Source: Thermococcus barophilus MP
GTDB taxonomy: Archaea; Methanobacteriota_B; Thermococci; Thermococcales; Thermococcaceae
NCBI RefSeq assembly: GCF_000151105.2
Contig: NC_014804.1
Coordinates: 62,001-126,000, forward strand
Direction: 5' to 3'
DNA: 64,000 nucleotides
Shown: in pieces, positions 55,861 through 64,000 of the stretch
How the letters are laid out: each line of letters starts with the position of its first letter
Position numbering within the stretch: position 1 is the stretch's first letter
The notes under the pieces: generated by a model
Seen by the model: only the letters and a program-made list of their open reading frames with translations
Told to the model about the DNA's origin: nothing
Database searches by the model: none
Made by a program: the position numbers and the translations under genes

Positions 55861-55948
55861 GATATTTAATATCACGTTATTAAATTTAAGAATTTCGGTT
55901 GTGACTCTCTCGGAGAATATTTTTAATCAAGATGTTGAATATTTAAAT

Positions 55949-56884
55949 ATGGAGCAAACTATGAGCAAAGACAACCTAAAATATTGTTGGGAGGAGTACT
56001 ATTATATTGGACTGCAAGAATTAAATTCATCGAAGTGTTTATTTGAGCACGATTTTTATCCTCAGGCATTATTTCATCTTCAACAAAGTGTAGAAAAGCT
56101 TGTTAAGACTGTATTCTTCATGACCATTTGGGGATTGTATTCCAGTAATTTTTCTTTGTTCAAAAAAGCACTAGAGGACTGCAATATTCTCAGAAAAAGC
56201 CAAATAGGGAAATTAACATTAGAAAATTTCTGTATTGAGTTACCAAGAATGTTTGGCCACAATCCCACCAAAAAATACTTGGAATTCCTCGTTTGCGTGG
56301 CTACTAAATACTATGAACAGGGTCCCCAGGTTGTGAGTGACAACAAGAAGGAGAAGGTGGACAATATGATAAAGGATCTCAGAGAGTTCTTAGGAAAACC
56401 TGGAAAAGTTATAAGGGGATTTACTCCAACCCTTGTCCTAGAAAAGGTAGCAGAAATAGAGCATATCAAAATGGATCCCGATGAAATGCGTTCTTATTTA
56501 GATGAGCATATTGATAGCATCTCCTCAGAAAATGATCGAATTCCATCTGAAACGTTTAAATATTTTTATAAGGAATTTTTACCTCTTTTCATAGGTTGGT
56601 TTAATGCATTTTTGGATATATTTGAGATAGTATGGCTTGGAATACTTTTTGAAGCAGATAATGTCCATAGTTGGACTAGGTATCCTACTGAAAGCATGAC
56701 TCCCTTAGAACTTACAGAAGAGAAAATGAAAGAATTCAAGTTTCTTGAGTTACTGGATACTGTGGGTAGACTTTACACCTTGCCAGAGCAGATACTTCAA
56801 ATGAAGACTAGTTTTGAGGAGAAAAAGCCTTTATTCAAGAAATTTTTTAAGCAACTTGTCCAAACTCAGGAAAAAAGAATATAA
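55949..56884 (+). CDS. HEPN-like domain protein, otherwise unrecognised
   Basis: A 311-aa protein transcribed away from the ATPase gene. The first ~60 residues resemble HEPN (EYYYIGLQELNSSKCLFEHD, then YPQALFHLQQSVEKLVKTVF). The rest is helical, acidic and unrecognised, with no clear membrane segment. No catalytic RX4-6H motif is placed as expected, so RNase activity is uncertain. Start ATG 55949 lies inside the palindrome atatttaaatat region; ATG 55961 is an alternative. Codon use is AT-rich compared with neighbours. Confidence 0.6.
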   Translation: MEQTMSKDNLKYCWEEYYYIGLQELNSSKCLFEHDFYPQALFHLQQSVEKLVKTVFFMTIWGLYSSNFSLFKKALEDCNILRKSQIGKLTLENFCIELPRMFGHNPTKKYLEFLVCVATKYYEQGPQVVSDNKKEKVDNMIKDLREFLGKPGKVIRGFTPTLVLEKVAEIEHIKMDPDEMRSYLDEHIDSISSENDRIPSETFKYFYKEFLPLFIGWFNAFLDIFEIVWLGILFEADNVHSWTRYPTESMTPLELTEEKMKEFKFLELLDTVGRLYTLPEQILQMKTSFEEKKPLFKKFFKQLVQTQEKRI

Positions 56885-56922
56885 TGTTATATAAAATAAA
56901 GAATAAGGGTTAAGATTTGGAA

Positions 56923-59799
56923 TTACTCAATAAACACCGCAGGCTTCATCGGCATTGCCTGTTTAGCTTTTCCACCCTTGTCCTCCTCTGGATTAATGAT
57001 TATTTCTAAGCCAAGCTCTTTCTCAATGAAGTCTTTTGCTTCTTTCAATGCTTTTTCCTCATCAATGCGCTTTATCTCAAAAGCCCTCTCCTTAATCAGC
57101 TTGTTCACCAAGCTTGCAACTTCTTTGCCCTTCTTTCTCATCTCTGGATCCTTCATGACTTCGCTCATCACGGCTTTAAAGTCTCTCTTCTCTGCGACAA
57201 TCTCAGCAACCTTCCACTTCCACTCTGGGGCAGTGTAGATGTAAGCCCTCTTTGCATCTTCCAGCTTTGCAACCCTTATGATTTCCTTAATGTCCTCAAT
57301 CAGCGACTTAATGTAATTTTCTTCCAGCTCTATTGTTTCGTTCCACCACTCTGGATTTGGCTCAGGCCACTTAGCCAGACTGACAAATCCATCTCCGCCC
57401 AACTTTTCCCACAGCTCCTCACAGATATGCGGTGTAAACGGTGCCATCAGGCGAACCCATACATCTGCCAGTGTTCTCAAGACATAGCGCTTTGCTTCGT
57501 CGTCTCTGCCTTCAGTTCTCCTCATGTACCATCTCAAGTCGTTCAATATGCTGTAGAATGCCCACTGGACAGCAGTCCTTGTTCTGAATTCTTCCAAGGC
57601 TTTAGTTGCTCCCTCAATTGCCTTATTTATGCGGTGCAGCATCCACTTGTCAATGTCTTTCAGCTCGGCTGGCTTCGCATCATATTCTGCAAATTCGCTT
57701 ATCAGCTCATAGAACCTCTCCAGCTGTCCTTTCAGCTTTGATACCTCTTTGCTCCTCCAGTCAAAGTCGCTGTCATGCTCAGCCAGGCTCATTATGTACA
57801 GCCTCACAACATCGGCTCCGTTCTCATTTATTGCATCAATGAAGTTCAGCACGTTTCCTTTGCTCTTGCTCATCTTTTTGCCTTCCAGCGTTCCGTAGCC
57901 GTTGACGGCTATTCCCTTTGGCCAGTACTTCTTGTCAAAGATTGCTACATGGTTGAAGACGAAGAACGTCAGGTGGTTTGGGATTAGGTCCTTAGCGGAA
58001 CATCTCCAGTCCAGCGGATACCAGTACTCAAATTCCTCCTTCATTTCCTTGATTACCTCTGCTGGGATTCCAGTCTTGTTACTCAGTTCCTTCTCTTTCT
58101 CTCCGCTCCTCTCTTCCAAGAAAATGTAATCGAACAGCTCTGGAATCAGTTGCTCCCCTTTGATGCCGTACTTGTTAATAGCTCTTGAGATTGTATAGTA
58201 AGCCATGTAAATCGTCGAATCGCTCAAGCTCTCAATCACCCATTCTGGATCCCAAGGTAGCGGGGTCCCCAGTCCAATCTTTCTGGCACATGCCTTCTTC
58301 TCTATCCAATCAAACACCGCTCTAAACTGGGCTCTCCTTGACTCTGGAATTATTTTCATCTGCTCCAAGCACTCAAAAGCCTTAGCTTTCCACTCTGGGT
58401 TTCCATAGTCAATGAACCACTGGTCGTGGATTATCTTAACCACAGCTCTGTTTCCAAATCTTGAAATAACATTCTTATCTGCGAACTCGTACATAATATC
58501 GGCGATTCCTTTCTTCTTCATGTCTTCGGCAACTAAGTCCTTGACTTTGCTGACTGGAATGCCCTTGTACGGCTCAATCTTGAAGATGCCCTTATGGTAT
58601 TCAGCCTTGTATATTGTTTTTGTTGCCTGCTCCAGCTTTTCTTTATCCTCTTGACTTTTTACTCCCAATTTTTCTGCTTCCTCAACTGCTGGGAACTCGC
58701 CGTAGCCTTCCAGCTCAATCAGCGAGATGTATGTGATGTTTTCGACGATTCTTGGGTCAATATCGTATTTCAGCAGAATCTCTGTGTTTCTCTTTAAATC
58801 TTCTAAGGCGGCATGATCAAATGGAGCATGCGCTGGAACGCTCATAACGACACCTGTTGCATTATCTGGATCTACGAAATCTGCTGGTAGAATTATTACC
58901 TCATCTCCAGTGACGGGATTCTTAACCCACTTGCCTATCAGCTTCTCCCCCTTGAACTCCTCCAAGACTTCAATCTCTTTATCTTGGAAGCTCAGCTTAT
59001 ATGCTGCCTCTTTGCTGACTATCCACGTCTCTTCCTTCCCTTTGTATTTCACTTTAGCTTTGACATATGTGGCATTGGGATTCAGCCACATGTTGGTTAC
59101 TCCGTAAACTGTCTCTGGCCTCAGTGTTGCAGCTGGTAAGTAGATAATCTCACCATTCTCCTCCAAGATGAACTTAATCAGGATGTACTCCAAAATTGGA
59201 ACATCTTCTCCATCCATTAAATCGTGGTCACCGAGCGGAGTGCCGACTACGGGATCCCACCTAACCCTGTGGGCTCCCTTGACTATCAGTCCTTTCTCTT
59301 TCAGCCTCAAGAACTGCCAAGTTATGAAGGCGTTAAACTGTGGATGCAGAGAAGTTGTGTGAAACTCTCTACTCCAGTCAACGCTGAATCCAGCCCTAAT
59401 GAATGTCTCTTTTGCTGCTTTCATGAAGTATTTGACGATGTTTATTGGGTCTTCAAACGTCCACAGAATTTCTTCCGGTACTTTGTAAACGTCTCTGTAA
59501 ACGAAAATCGTCTGAGGATCGCGGTGCTTTATTCTTTCAGCAATTCCAACTATTGGAGAACCTGTGATGTGCCATGCCATTGGGAACAGGACATTGTAGC
59601 CCTGCATTCTCTTGAATCTCGCTATAACATCTGGGATTGTGTACGTCCTTGCGTGCCCAACGTGCAGATGCCCTGATAGGTATGGGAAAGCAACTGTAAT
59701 GTAGAACTTTGGCTTATTTCTATCTATCTTTGGCTCAAAGATTTTCTCTTCGTTCCACTTCTTCTGCCACTTCTCCTCAATAGCCCTAAAATCTACCAT
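56923..59799 (-). CDS. leuS: leucyl-tRNA synthetase
   Basis: A 958-aa archaeal/eukaryotic-type LeuRS. The HIGH-type motif is [18 protein letters not shown] near residue 40; the CP1 editing domain has the Thr-rich [30 protein letters not shown] holds KMSKS; and a C-terminal helical tRNA-binding domain follows, ending in [16 protein letters not shown] lies 7 nt upstream of the ATG on this strand, an unusually full Shine-Dalgarno site. It is divergent from rpl15e. Confidence 0.97.
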   Translation of the reverse strand: MVDFRAIEEKWQKKWNEEKIFEPKIDRNKPKFYITVAFPYLSGHLHVGHARTYTIPDVIARFKRMQGYNVLFPMAWHITGSPIVGIAERIKHRDPQTIFVYRDVYKVPEEILWTFEDPINIVKYFMKAAKETFIRAGFSVDWSREFHTTSLHPQFNAFITWQFLRLKEKGLIVKGAHRVRWDPVVGTPLGDHDLMDGEDVPILEYILIKFILEENGEIIYLPAATLRPETVYGVTNMWLNPNATYVKAKVKYKGKEETWIVSKEAAYKLSFQDKEIEVLEEFKGEKLIGKWVKNPVTGDEVIILPADFVDPDNATGVVMSVPAHAPFDHAALEDLKRNTEILLKYDIDPRIVENITYISLIELEGYGEFPAVEEAEKLGVKSQEDKEKLEQATKTIYKAEYHKGIFKIEPYKGIPVSKVKDLVAEDMKKKGIADIMYEFADKNVISRFGNRAVVKIIHDQWFIDYGNPEWKAKAFECLEQMKIIPESRRAQFRAVFDWIEKKACARKIGLGTPLPWDPEWVIESLSDSTIYMAYYTISRAINKYGIKGEQLIPELFDYIFLEERSGEKEKELSNKTGIPAEVIKEMKEEFEYWYPLDWRCSAKDLIPNHLTFFVFNHVAIFDKKYWPKGIAVNGYGTLEGKKMSKSKGNVLNFIDAINENGADVVRLYIMSLAEHDSDFDWRSKEVSKLKGQLERFYELISEFAEYDAKPAELKDIDKWMLHRINKAIEGATKALEEFRTRTAVQWAFYSILNDLRWYMRRTEGRDDEAKRYVLRTLADVWVRLMAPFTPHICEELWEKLGGDGFVSLAKWPEPNPEWWNETIELEENYIKSLIEDIKEIIRVAKLEDAKRAYIYTAPEWKWKVAEIVAEKRDFKAVMSEVMKDPEMRKKGKEVASLVNKLIKERAFEIKRIDEEKALKEAKDFIEKELGLEIIINPEEDKGGKAKQAMPMKPAVFIE

Positions 59800-60008
59800 A
59801 GTCTGACCTCCTTATGGTTGTTTGAACATCAAAAAGAATTGACGAGAATTTTTGAGAATGCCAAATAGGGGGATTATCGAAGAAATACTCAGCCTTGATA
59901 GTTGAGAACGCACTCCCCCCTCATTGGCATCGCCATAGATTTTGAATTGGAGTATTTAAAAGTTGTGGTTGTTTGAGTATCTTTGGAATTTTGATAGGAA
60001 AAATCGCA

Positions 60009-60019
60009 ACTTTTAAAAA
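60009..60019 (+). promoter_or_regulatory. TATA box of rpl15e
   Basis: acttttaaaaa, about 25 bp upstream of the first base of the GC-rich leader element, so transcription should start near 60035-60042. Confidence 0.55.
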
Positions 60020-60034
60020 CTCAGACTCTAAACT

Positions 60035-60107
60035 CACCTCGACCAGGCGGGGGAAACCCGCGGGATGTTCCGCTCTGCGGAGAACCACAAACAGCGAAAG
60101 CGAGGTG
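60035..60107 (+). promoter_or_regulatory. GC-rich structured leader of rpl15e
   Basis: A 73-nt island, much richer in G+C than its surroundings. CACCTCG (60035-60041) is complementary to CGAGGTG (60101-60107), which is the ribosome-binding site of rpl15e. Inside are a GCGGG-ggaaa-CCCGC hairpin, a TCCGC-tct-GCGGA hairpin and a GCGAAAGC tetraloop. It may be an autoregulatory leader or a small RNA. The rest of 59815-60034 holds only promoter signals. Confidence 0.6.
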
Positions 60108-60113
60108 GAAGGA

Positions 60114-60698
60114 ATGGGAATGTACAAATACATTAGGGAAGCTTGGAAGAGCCCAAAGAAAAGCTATGTTGGACAGCTTTTGAAGGTTAGAATGATTAAG
60201 TGGAGAAGGGAGCCAAGCGTTGTTAGGATTGAGAGACCAACAAGGCTTGACAGAGCAAGGAGCTTAGGCTATCAGGCAAAGCAGGGTTATGTGATCGTTA
60301 GGGTTAGAGTTAGGAGAGGAGGAAGAAAGAGGCCCAGGTGGAGGGGCGGTAGAAAGCCAAGCAAGATGGGTATGGTAAAGTACTCACCAAAGAAGTCTTT
60401 GCAATGGATTGCCGAGGAAAAGGCAGCAAGAAAGTTCCCCAACCTTGAGGTGCTCAACTCCTACTGGGTTGGCGAGGATGGAATGTACAAGTGGTTTGAG
60501 GTTATAATGGTCGATCCGCACCACCCAGTCATTAAGTCTGATCCTAAGATAGCTTGGATTGCAATGAAGGTTCACAAGGGCAGAGTCTTTAGAGGCCTCA
60601 CAAGTGCGGGTAAGAAGTCAAGAGGACTTAGAAACAAGGGCAAGGGTGCTGAGAAAGTCAGACCAAGCATTAGAGCAAATAAGGGTAAGGGCAAGTGA
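60114..60698 (+). CDS. rpl15e: 50S ribosomal protein L15e (eL15)
   Basis: A 194-aa L15e with [20 protein letters not shown], then [40 protein letters not shown] and [20 protein letters not shown]. It binds 23S rRNA. It is the first gene of the archaeal exosome superoperon in many genomes. ATG 60114 is preceded by GAGGTGGAAGGA; the longer frame upstream runs through the structured leader and is not coding. Confidence 0.97.
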   Translation: MGMYKYIREAWKSPKKSYVGQLLKVRMIKWRREPSVVRIERPTRLDRARSLGYQAKQGYVIVRVRVRRGGRKRPRWRGGRKPSKMGMVKYSPKKSLQWIAEEKAARKFPNLEVLNSYWVGEDGMYKWFEVIMVDPHHPVIKSDPKIAWIAMKVHKGRVFRGLTSAGKKSRGLRNKGKGAEKVRPSIRANKGKGK

Positions 60699-60700
60699 AG

Positions 60701-60730
60701 CTTTTAGCTTTTTCTTGTTCTCTTTTCTGT
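60701..60730 (+). terminator. oligo-T termination region after rpl15e
   Basis: cttttagctttttcttgttctcttttctgt follows the rpl15e stop by 2 nt, four T-rich tracts without a stem-loop. It would end transcription before the secreted-protein locus. The stretch 60731-60926 holds no gene that I can support. Confidence 0.5.
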
Positions 60731-60926
60731 TAGATTTTATGCACTGTTCTAATCTCTAATTTATGAATCAATGTTTTGAATAGCTTTGGTATGTGTATTA
60801 TTTGTGATTTTAGGTGGTTAAACTAAACCTGAATAGCAGGGTAAAATTTCATTAATGCTAATATGAGTGTTAAAAAGTCAGAAAATTTAAATAGTCATAA
60901 TAAGAACTATGGGTTGAAGTGATGTC

Positions 60927-61016
60927 ATGGCAACATATGGATTGTGGTATTTTAAAGCATAAGATGGAAATTACTACAGTGCTAATATAAACAATGTTGA
61001 TGAAGTGAGGAATTAA
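60927..61016 (+). pseudogene. tiny frame interrupted by TAA, overlapping the next start
   Basis: A 29-residue reading frame with one TAA at codon 12 (60960-60962): MATYGLWYFKA, stop, then DGNYYSANINNVDEVRN. GAAGTGATG lies a few bases upstream. Its final TAA overlaps the ATG of the following gene (TAATG), as in coupled operons. It might be a decayed small gene. An alternative frame from 60924 codes for 22 aa; neither has a known family. Confidence 0.3.
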
Positions 61017-61729
61017 TGTCCAGAGTGGTAGATCCCAAAAAATTACTGACTTTGTTTTTTGTTCTACTCTTATTTATAACTTCCCTATCTATCTCCTTAG
61101 CTCAGGATGTGGAAATTTTTAACGTCTATTCCTTTGGAGATAAAGCAGCTTTTATCGTTGTGAATACAACTACCTTTGAATCGTATGCTTTAATTTACAA
61201 CGGAAGTTTTGTTGAAATATATCCTCTCAACTTCAGTCTTAGATACACACCCGTGCATTGGAACGGCAAATACTGGCTCCTCCAAAAGGGAAGGAGAGGA
61301 ACTGTTGAGCTTTATATTTACAACGGCACCTTTAAACACATTAAAACCTTTAAGAACGGCAGTCTCTGTGTGGATAATGACCTAAAGATTAAGTGGAATA
61401 GCAAAGAGTACTTTCTAACCTTTATAGGAGCGAGTCCTTACGACAATCCCAACACTGGAGAGTGTATTCTCAAATTTAAGCACTTTCTCCTAAAAGATGG
61501 GAATCTAATTCCCATAAATGTCTCAGGATCACCTTACTGGATTCCACCCCTTAACGTTTGGCTCGTGGGGACTTCTTTTGTGGATGAGGATGGGAATATA
61601 ACTCACCTTAACATTGTTAATGCAAGTCTGTACAGCGAGGGAGTTGCATATAACGATACTCATGTGTGGCTTATCATAGCATGGAACTCTGATACATACA
61701 CAAATGTCGTGATATACAGGCTAAATTGA
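61016..61729 (+). pseudogene. secreted protein, N-terminal part before an in-frame TGA
   Basis: A 237-codon frame with a signal peptide at residues about 8-29 (KLLTLFFVLLLFITSLSISL, then AQ). The exported part is beta-rich with many N-glycosylation sequons (NTT, NGS, NFS, NGT, NVS, NIT) and aromatic repeats such as VHWNGKYWLLQKG. It ends at TGA 61727-61729, but the same frame stays open afterwards to 62512, so this is half of a longer protein. GTGAGG is the ribosome-binding site. The family is not recognised. Confidence 0.65.
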
Positions 61730-62512
61730 TTTGCTCTCGTTAAAGTGTACTCCGCAAAACTCGAGGGTTATGCTTATCCTCCAGATTTCTGGAGGGGTAA
61801 CCCAATTCTAATTCAAAGAACTACCACATCAAAAGGCTCCAATATGTCTGTTTTATTGTTCAATGGAAGCGCACTTTTGAAAATACACACCTGGGATGAA
61901 TGCAGTATGCTCTATCCTGTTCCAGTTGGAGGAAGAATTTTTACTCTTTGTTTATCAAAAAGCAAGGCAAAATATACCTCTAATATATTAGAGCTCTTTG
62001 AAGTCAAAAACAAAAATAAGAAAGCTGAGCTTCTCAACATCTTCAGAACGAAGGGATATATCTATGTGTATGATGTTGATGATTTTAAAGGTTTTCCTGC
62101 CTTCAAATTATGGAAACACTCGAGCTTAATAATTTACACCAACGAGTCTATTTTTCTTTTCAACTCTACTCATGTCCTAAATCTGCTGACAAACGAGAGA
62201 ATAGAGCTTTCCGAGGGTTTGAAGAATATGGAATACTATGTAGCCTATTGTTGCAATGGATGGATTCTTTTTACTAAAAGTGGAGCTTACAGCCTTAAGA
62301 ATGATAAATTTGAAAACCTAACTCCAAAGCTCATAACTTTTCTTGAAAATGTCTCACTTGATTATTCTAAAGAATCTGTAAAATTGCCATCAACACTAGA
62401 AAATATAAAAAATGGTAGCATTTTCTTTCCCATAAACAAGATCTTCACAGTGATAATCATTGGAATTACTACAGTACTTATTATAATGATATTGCGGAGA
62501 AATCGCCGATGA
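61730..62512 (+). pseudogene. secreted protein, C-terminal part after the in-frame TGA
   Basis: Continuation of the same frame: FALVK, then KVYSAKLEGYAYPPDFW. It carries the same beta-rich, sequon-rich composition (NMS, NGS, NES, NST, NGS) and a C-terminal membrane anchor (FTVIIIGITTVLIIMI) followed by RRNRR. An isolated product could start at GTG 61745 but would lack a signal peptide and a good ribosome-binding site. Together the halves make a type I membrane-anchored surface protein of about 498 codons with one stop. Confidence 0.65.
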
Positions 62513-62738
62513 CCTTTTTAGAGGTTTTTGGTAGTTAAAAGCTTTTAAACCTTAACTCCACCCAATCTTTAAGTTAGTGGCAAAACTTTAAGCTTGCTGT
62601 GCTGTTAGTGCAAAATTATGCCTACCTTGCCTATGTTTCGATTTAGGGAGTGTTTTACAGCCGTTTTTTAGAAATGCTTAAATTTCATGAGCGACATATT
62701 TTAAAGTGAGAGAGTGAAAAGTGTTTGAGGTGAGAGCT

Positions 62739-63194
62739 ATGGCAAAGCTTCAAGCTCATAGTGTAAAAATTAGAACGTTCATTCATGCAACTGAAGACCC
62801 TGAGAAAGTGCTGGAGGCTTTGGAAACTCTATTTCCGGAGGATTTGTCACCTCAAGATGTAGACTTCGAGATAATTGAAACAGAGGGTTACTTTGGAAAC
62901 CCGATCCTCGTCATGGATGCAGAAATTAGGAAAAGCAAAAATGTAAGAAGATTCCTTGAAAACCTCAAAGCGCTGCTCAGTGAGGAGGACAAAGCCTACC
63001 TCATGGAGCATGCTGAAGAGAAAGTTGACGAGACTGGAACCCTTTACATTCGCTTTGATAAGCAGAGAGCATACTTAGGGGAGGTTAAAGTAACTGAGGG
63101 AGAAGATGTAATACATGTGAGAATTAAGGTCAAAGCTTTTCCAATGAAGAAGGAAAGCGTTGTAAAATCAGTTAAGGAGTGGCTGAGCGAATGA
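62739..63194 (+). CDS. RNA-binding protein, exosome-subunit-like (COG1325)
   Basis: A 151-aa archaeal protein predicted to be linked with the exosome. Strands and helices alternate: [40 protein letters not shown], then [20 protein letters not shown] and [11 protein letters not shown]. No catalytic motif is visible. ATG 62739 has GGTGA with 5-nt spacing. It overlaps rnp3 by 4 bp; this pair plus L15e is the start of the archaeal exosome superoperon. The 226 bp before it hold only AT-rich DNA with a TATA-like gcttttaaacc near 62540. Confidence 0.85.
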   Translation: MAKLQAHSVKIRTFIHATEDPEKVLEALETLFPEDLSPQDVDFEIIETEGYFGNPILVMDAEIRKSKNVRRFLENLKALLSEEDKAYLMEHAEEKVDETGTLYIRFDKQRAYLGEVKVTEGEDVIHVRIKVKAFPMKKESVVKSVKEWLSE

Positions 63195-63826
63195 AGTTCA
63201 TTGAGATGGATATCAGGGACGAGAAAGCTTACGAATTAGCTGAGGAATGGTATGATGAGGTTGTCTTTACAAAAAAGCTCCCATTAAACGGCAGTCCAGA
63301 CTATGAAAAACTGAAAGAAGAAATCAGAGAGCTCAAGAAAAAATACGGCAAAGTTGCTCTTCTCGTGATTACAAATAAACCCTCACTAATTAGAGAACTT
63401 AAAAACCGTAATCTTAGGGCTTTAATTTATGTCCAGGGGGGCAATATGAAAGTTAACCGCTTTGCTCTTGAGATTGGTGTTGATGCCCTCATAAGTCCGG
63501 AATTTGGGAGAAAAGATAACGGATTTGATCATGTTCTTGCGAAAATTGCCGCTAAGAATGATGTTGCAATTGGCTTTTCTATATCCCAGCTTTTGAAGGC
63601 AAATCCATATGGGAGGGCTAATATTTTGAAGTTTATGATGAAGAACTGGCAGCTCGTTGAGAAGTACAAAGTGCCAAGATTCATTACATCCTCGGCAGAG
63701 AGTAAATGGGAAGTTAGGGCTCCAAGGGATTTAATGAGCCTTGGAGTTGCTATAGGGATGGAGATTTCTCAAGCAAAGGCTTCAGTTGGTTTTTATCCCG
63801 AAAAAATTGTAAAAAGAGCATATTAA
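63191..63826 (+). CDS. rnp3: ribonuclease P protein component 3 (Rpp30)
   Basis: A 211-aa TIM-barrel subunit of RNase P. It has [60 protein letters not shown], then [20 protein letters not shown] and [23 protein letters not shown] 63191 overlaps the COG1325 stop (ATGA). The 3' end overlaps the convergent trpB2-like gene by 4 bp. Together with Rpp29 at 25.9 kb, two RNase P proteins are in this window. Confidence 0.95.
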   Translation: MKFIEMDIRDEKAYELAEEWYDEVVFTKKLPLNGSPDYEKLKEEIRELKKKYGKVALLVITNKPSLIRELKNRNLRALIYVQGGNMKVNRFALEIGVDALISPEFGRKDNGFDHVLAKIAAKNDVAIGFSISQLLKANPYGRANILKFMMKNWQLVEKYKVPRFITSSAESKWEVRAPRDLMSLGVAIGMEISQAKASVGFYPEKIVKRAY

Positions 63827-64000
63827 GAGCCTTCTAAAATTGGAAACTCCTTGGGTTCGTAGTCATTAAGTCTTCCTTCAAGGAAGTCCTCGTATCCTTT
63901 AAGGTCAAGCAATCCATGTCCGCTTAGATTGAATAGGATAACTTTCTTCTCTCCATTTTCTTTTGCTTTTAATGCTAAGTCAATTACGCCTTTCACCGCA
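63823..64000 (-). CDS. trpB2: tryptophan synthase beta chain, TrpB2 type, 3' end only
   Basis: The C-terminal ~59 residues of a PLP enzyme run off the right edge. [20 protein letters not shown], then [20 protein letters not shown] matches the conserved SGHG-D-L end of TrpB/TrpB2. The TrpB2 type is preferred because of LLDLKGYE, but TrpB1 cannot be excluded from this part. The stop TAA overlaps the convergent rnp3 by 4 bp. Confidence 0.8.
   Translation of the reverse strand, partial: AVKGVIDLALKAKENGEKKVILFNLSGHGLLDLKGYEDFLEGRLNDYEPKEFPILEGS

Noticed and set aside
61727-61729. TGA read as selenocysteine in the split secreted protein
   Set aside because: Thermococcales are not known to use selenocysteine, no SECIS-like hairpin is evident nearby, and the context is a structural surface protein.

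Overview
The window is a chromosomal segment of a hyperthermophilic euryarchaeon of the order Thermococcales. The evidence is a cytosolic sulfhydrogenase-type NiFe hydrogenase, an intein-bearing MCM next to Gins23, DUF257 and DUF365-like families, archaeal ribosomal protein clusters, the archaeal mevalonate branch (mevalonate kinase, isopentenyl phosphate kinase, type 2 IPP isomerase) and CCA-encoding tRNAs. The modest GC content points to the lower-GC Thermococcus species (T. barophilus, T. litoralis or T. sibiricus type), but the species cannot be fixed from the sequence alone. Most genes share one signal, GGTGA followed by about 5 nt and then the start codon. I used it to choose starts, and many are shorter than the longest reading frame.

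Layout. 1-1613: end of a hydrogenase operon. 1.7-6.4 kb: small conserved genes (DUF257, a tRNA-binding-like barrel, TatD hydrolase, RtcA with an unrecognised partner, YfcE-type phosphoesterase). 6.5-12.4 kb: replication and initiation block with Gins23, MCM carrying two inteins, and aIF2-beta. 12.5-16.1 kb: a four-gene sodium-pumping decarboxylase operon. 16.2-19.8 kb: CBS protein, homoserine dehydrogenase, ASCH-like protein, ZPR1 and SepF. 19.8-20.3 kb: a gene-poor stretch with clustered hairpins and a possible gene remnant. 20.3-46.0 kb: the ribosomal superoperons (SPOUT methyltransferase-L3-L4-L23-L2...L15-SecY-Adk-EMC3-L34e-Cmk-L14e...Cbf5, then S13-S4-S11-RpoD-L18e-L13-S9-RpoN-RpoK-enolase-like-S2) with three tRNA genes (Ser-UGA, Leu-CAG, Pro-GGG). 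This conserved block is interrupted by a HicBA toxin-antitoxin pair and by a small membrane-protein gene flanked by direct repeats. 46.1-54.5 kb: MEMO1, a nucleotidyltransferase/HepT module, then the isoprenoid lipid genes with RNase J. 54.5-56.9 kb: an accessory divergent pair, an AAA ATPase with a nuclease-like tail and a HEPN-like protein. 56.9-64 kb: LeuRS, then L15e, COG1325 and Rpp30, the start of the archaeal exosome superoperon, interrupted by a decaying secreted-protein gene. The window ends in a TrpB2-type gene.

How the genes work together. The core is information processing (ribosome, RNA polymerase, Sec translocon and EMC3 insertase, RNase P, RNase J, tRNA and rRNA modification, replicative helicase) co-transcribed with nucleotide kinases and membrane-lipid synthesis. 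The variable layer is small: two inteins, HicBA, MntA-HepT, the ATPase/HEPN pair and the secreted-protein locus.

The least explained signals are (i) a MntA-HepT fusion that two compensating single-A indels would resolve into canonical ATGA-overlapping genes; (ii) a GC-rich structured leader that could sequester the rpl15e ribosome-binding site; (iii) a terminal hairpin on the RNase J transcript; (iv) an 18-bp direct repeat bracketing a small membrane gene; and (v) the ATPase/HEPN pair. None of these has been checked by search or experiment here.
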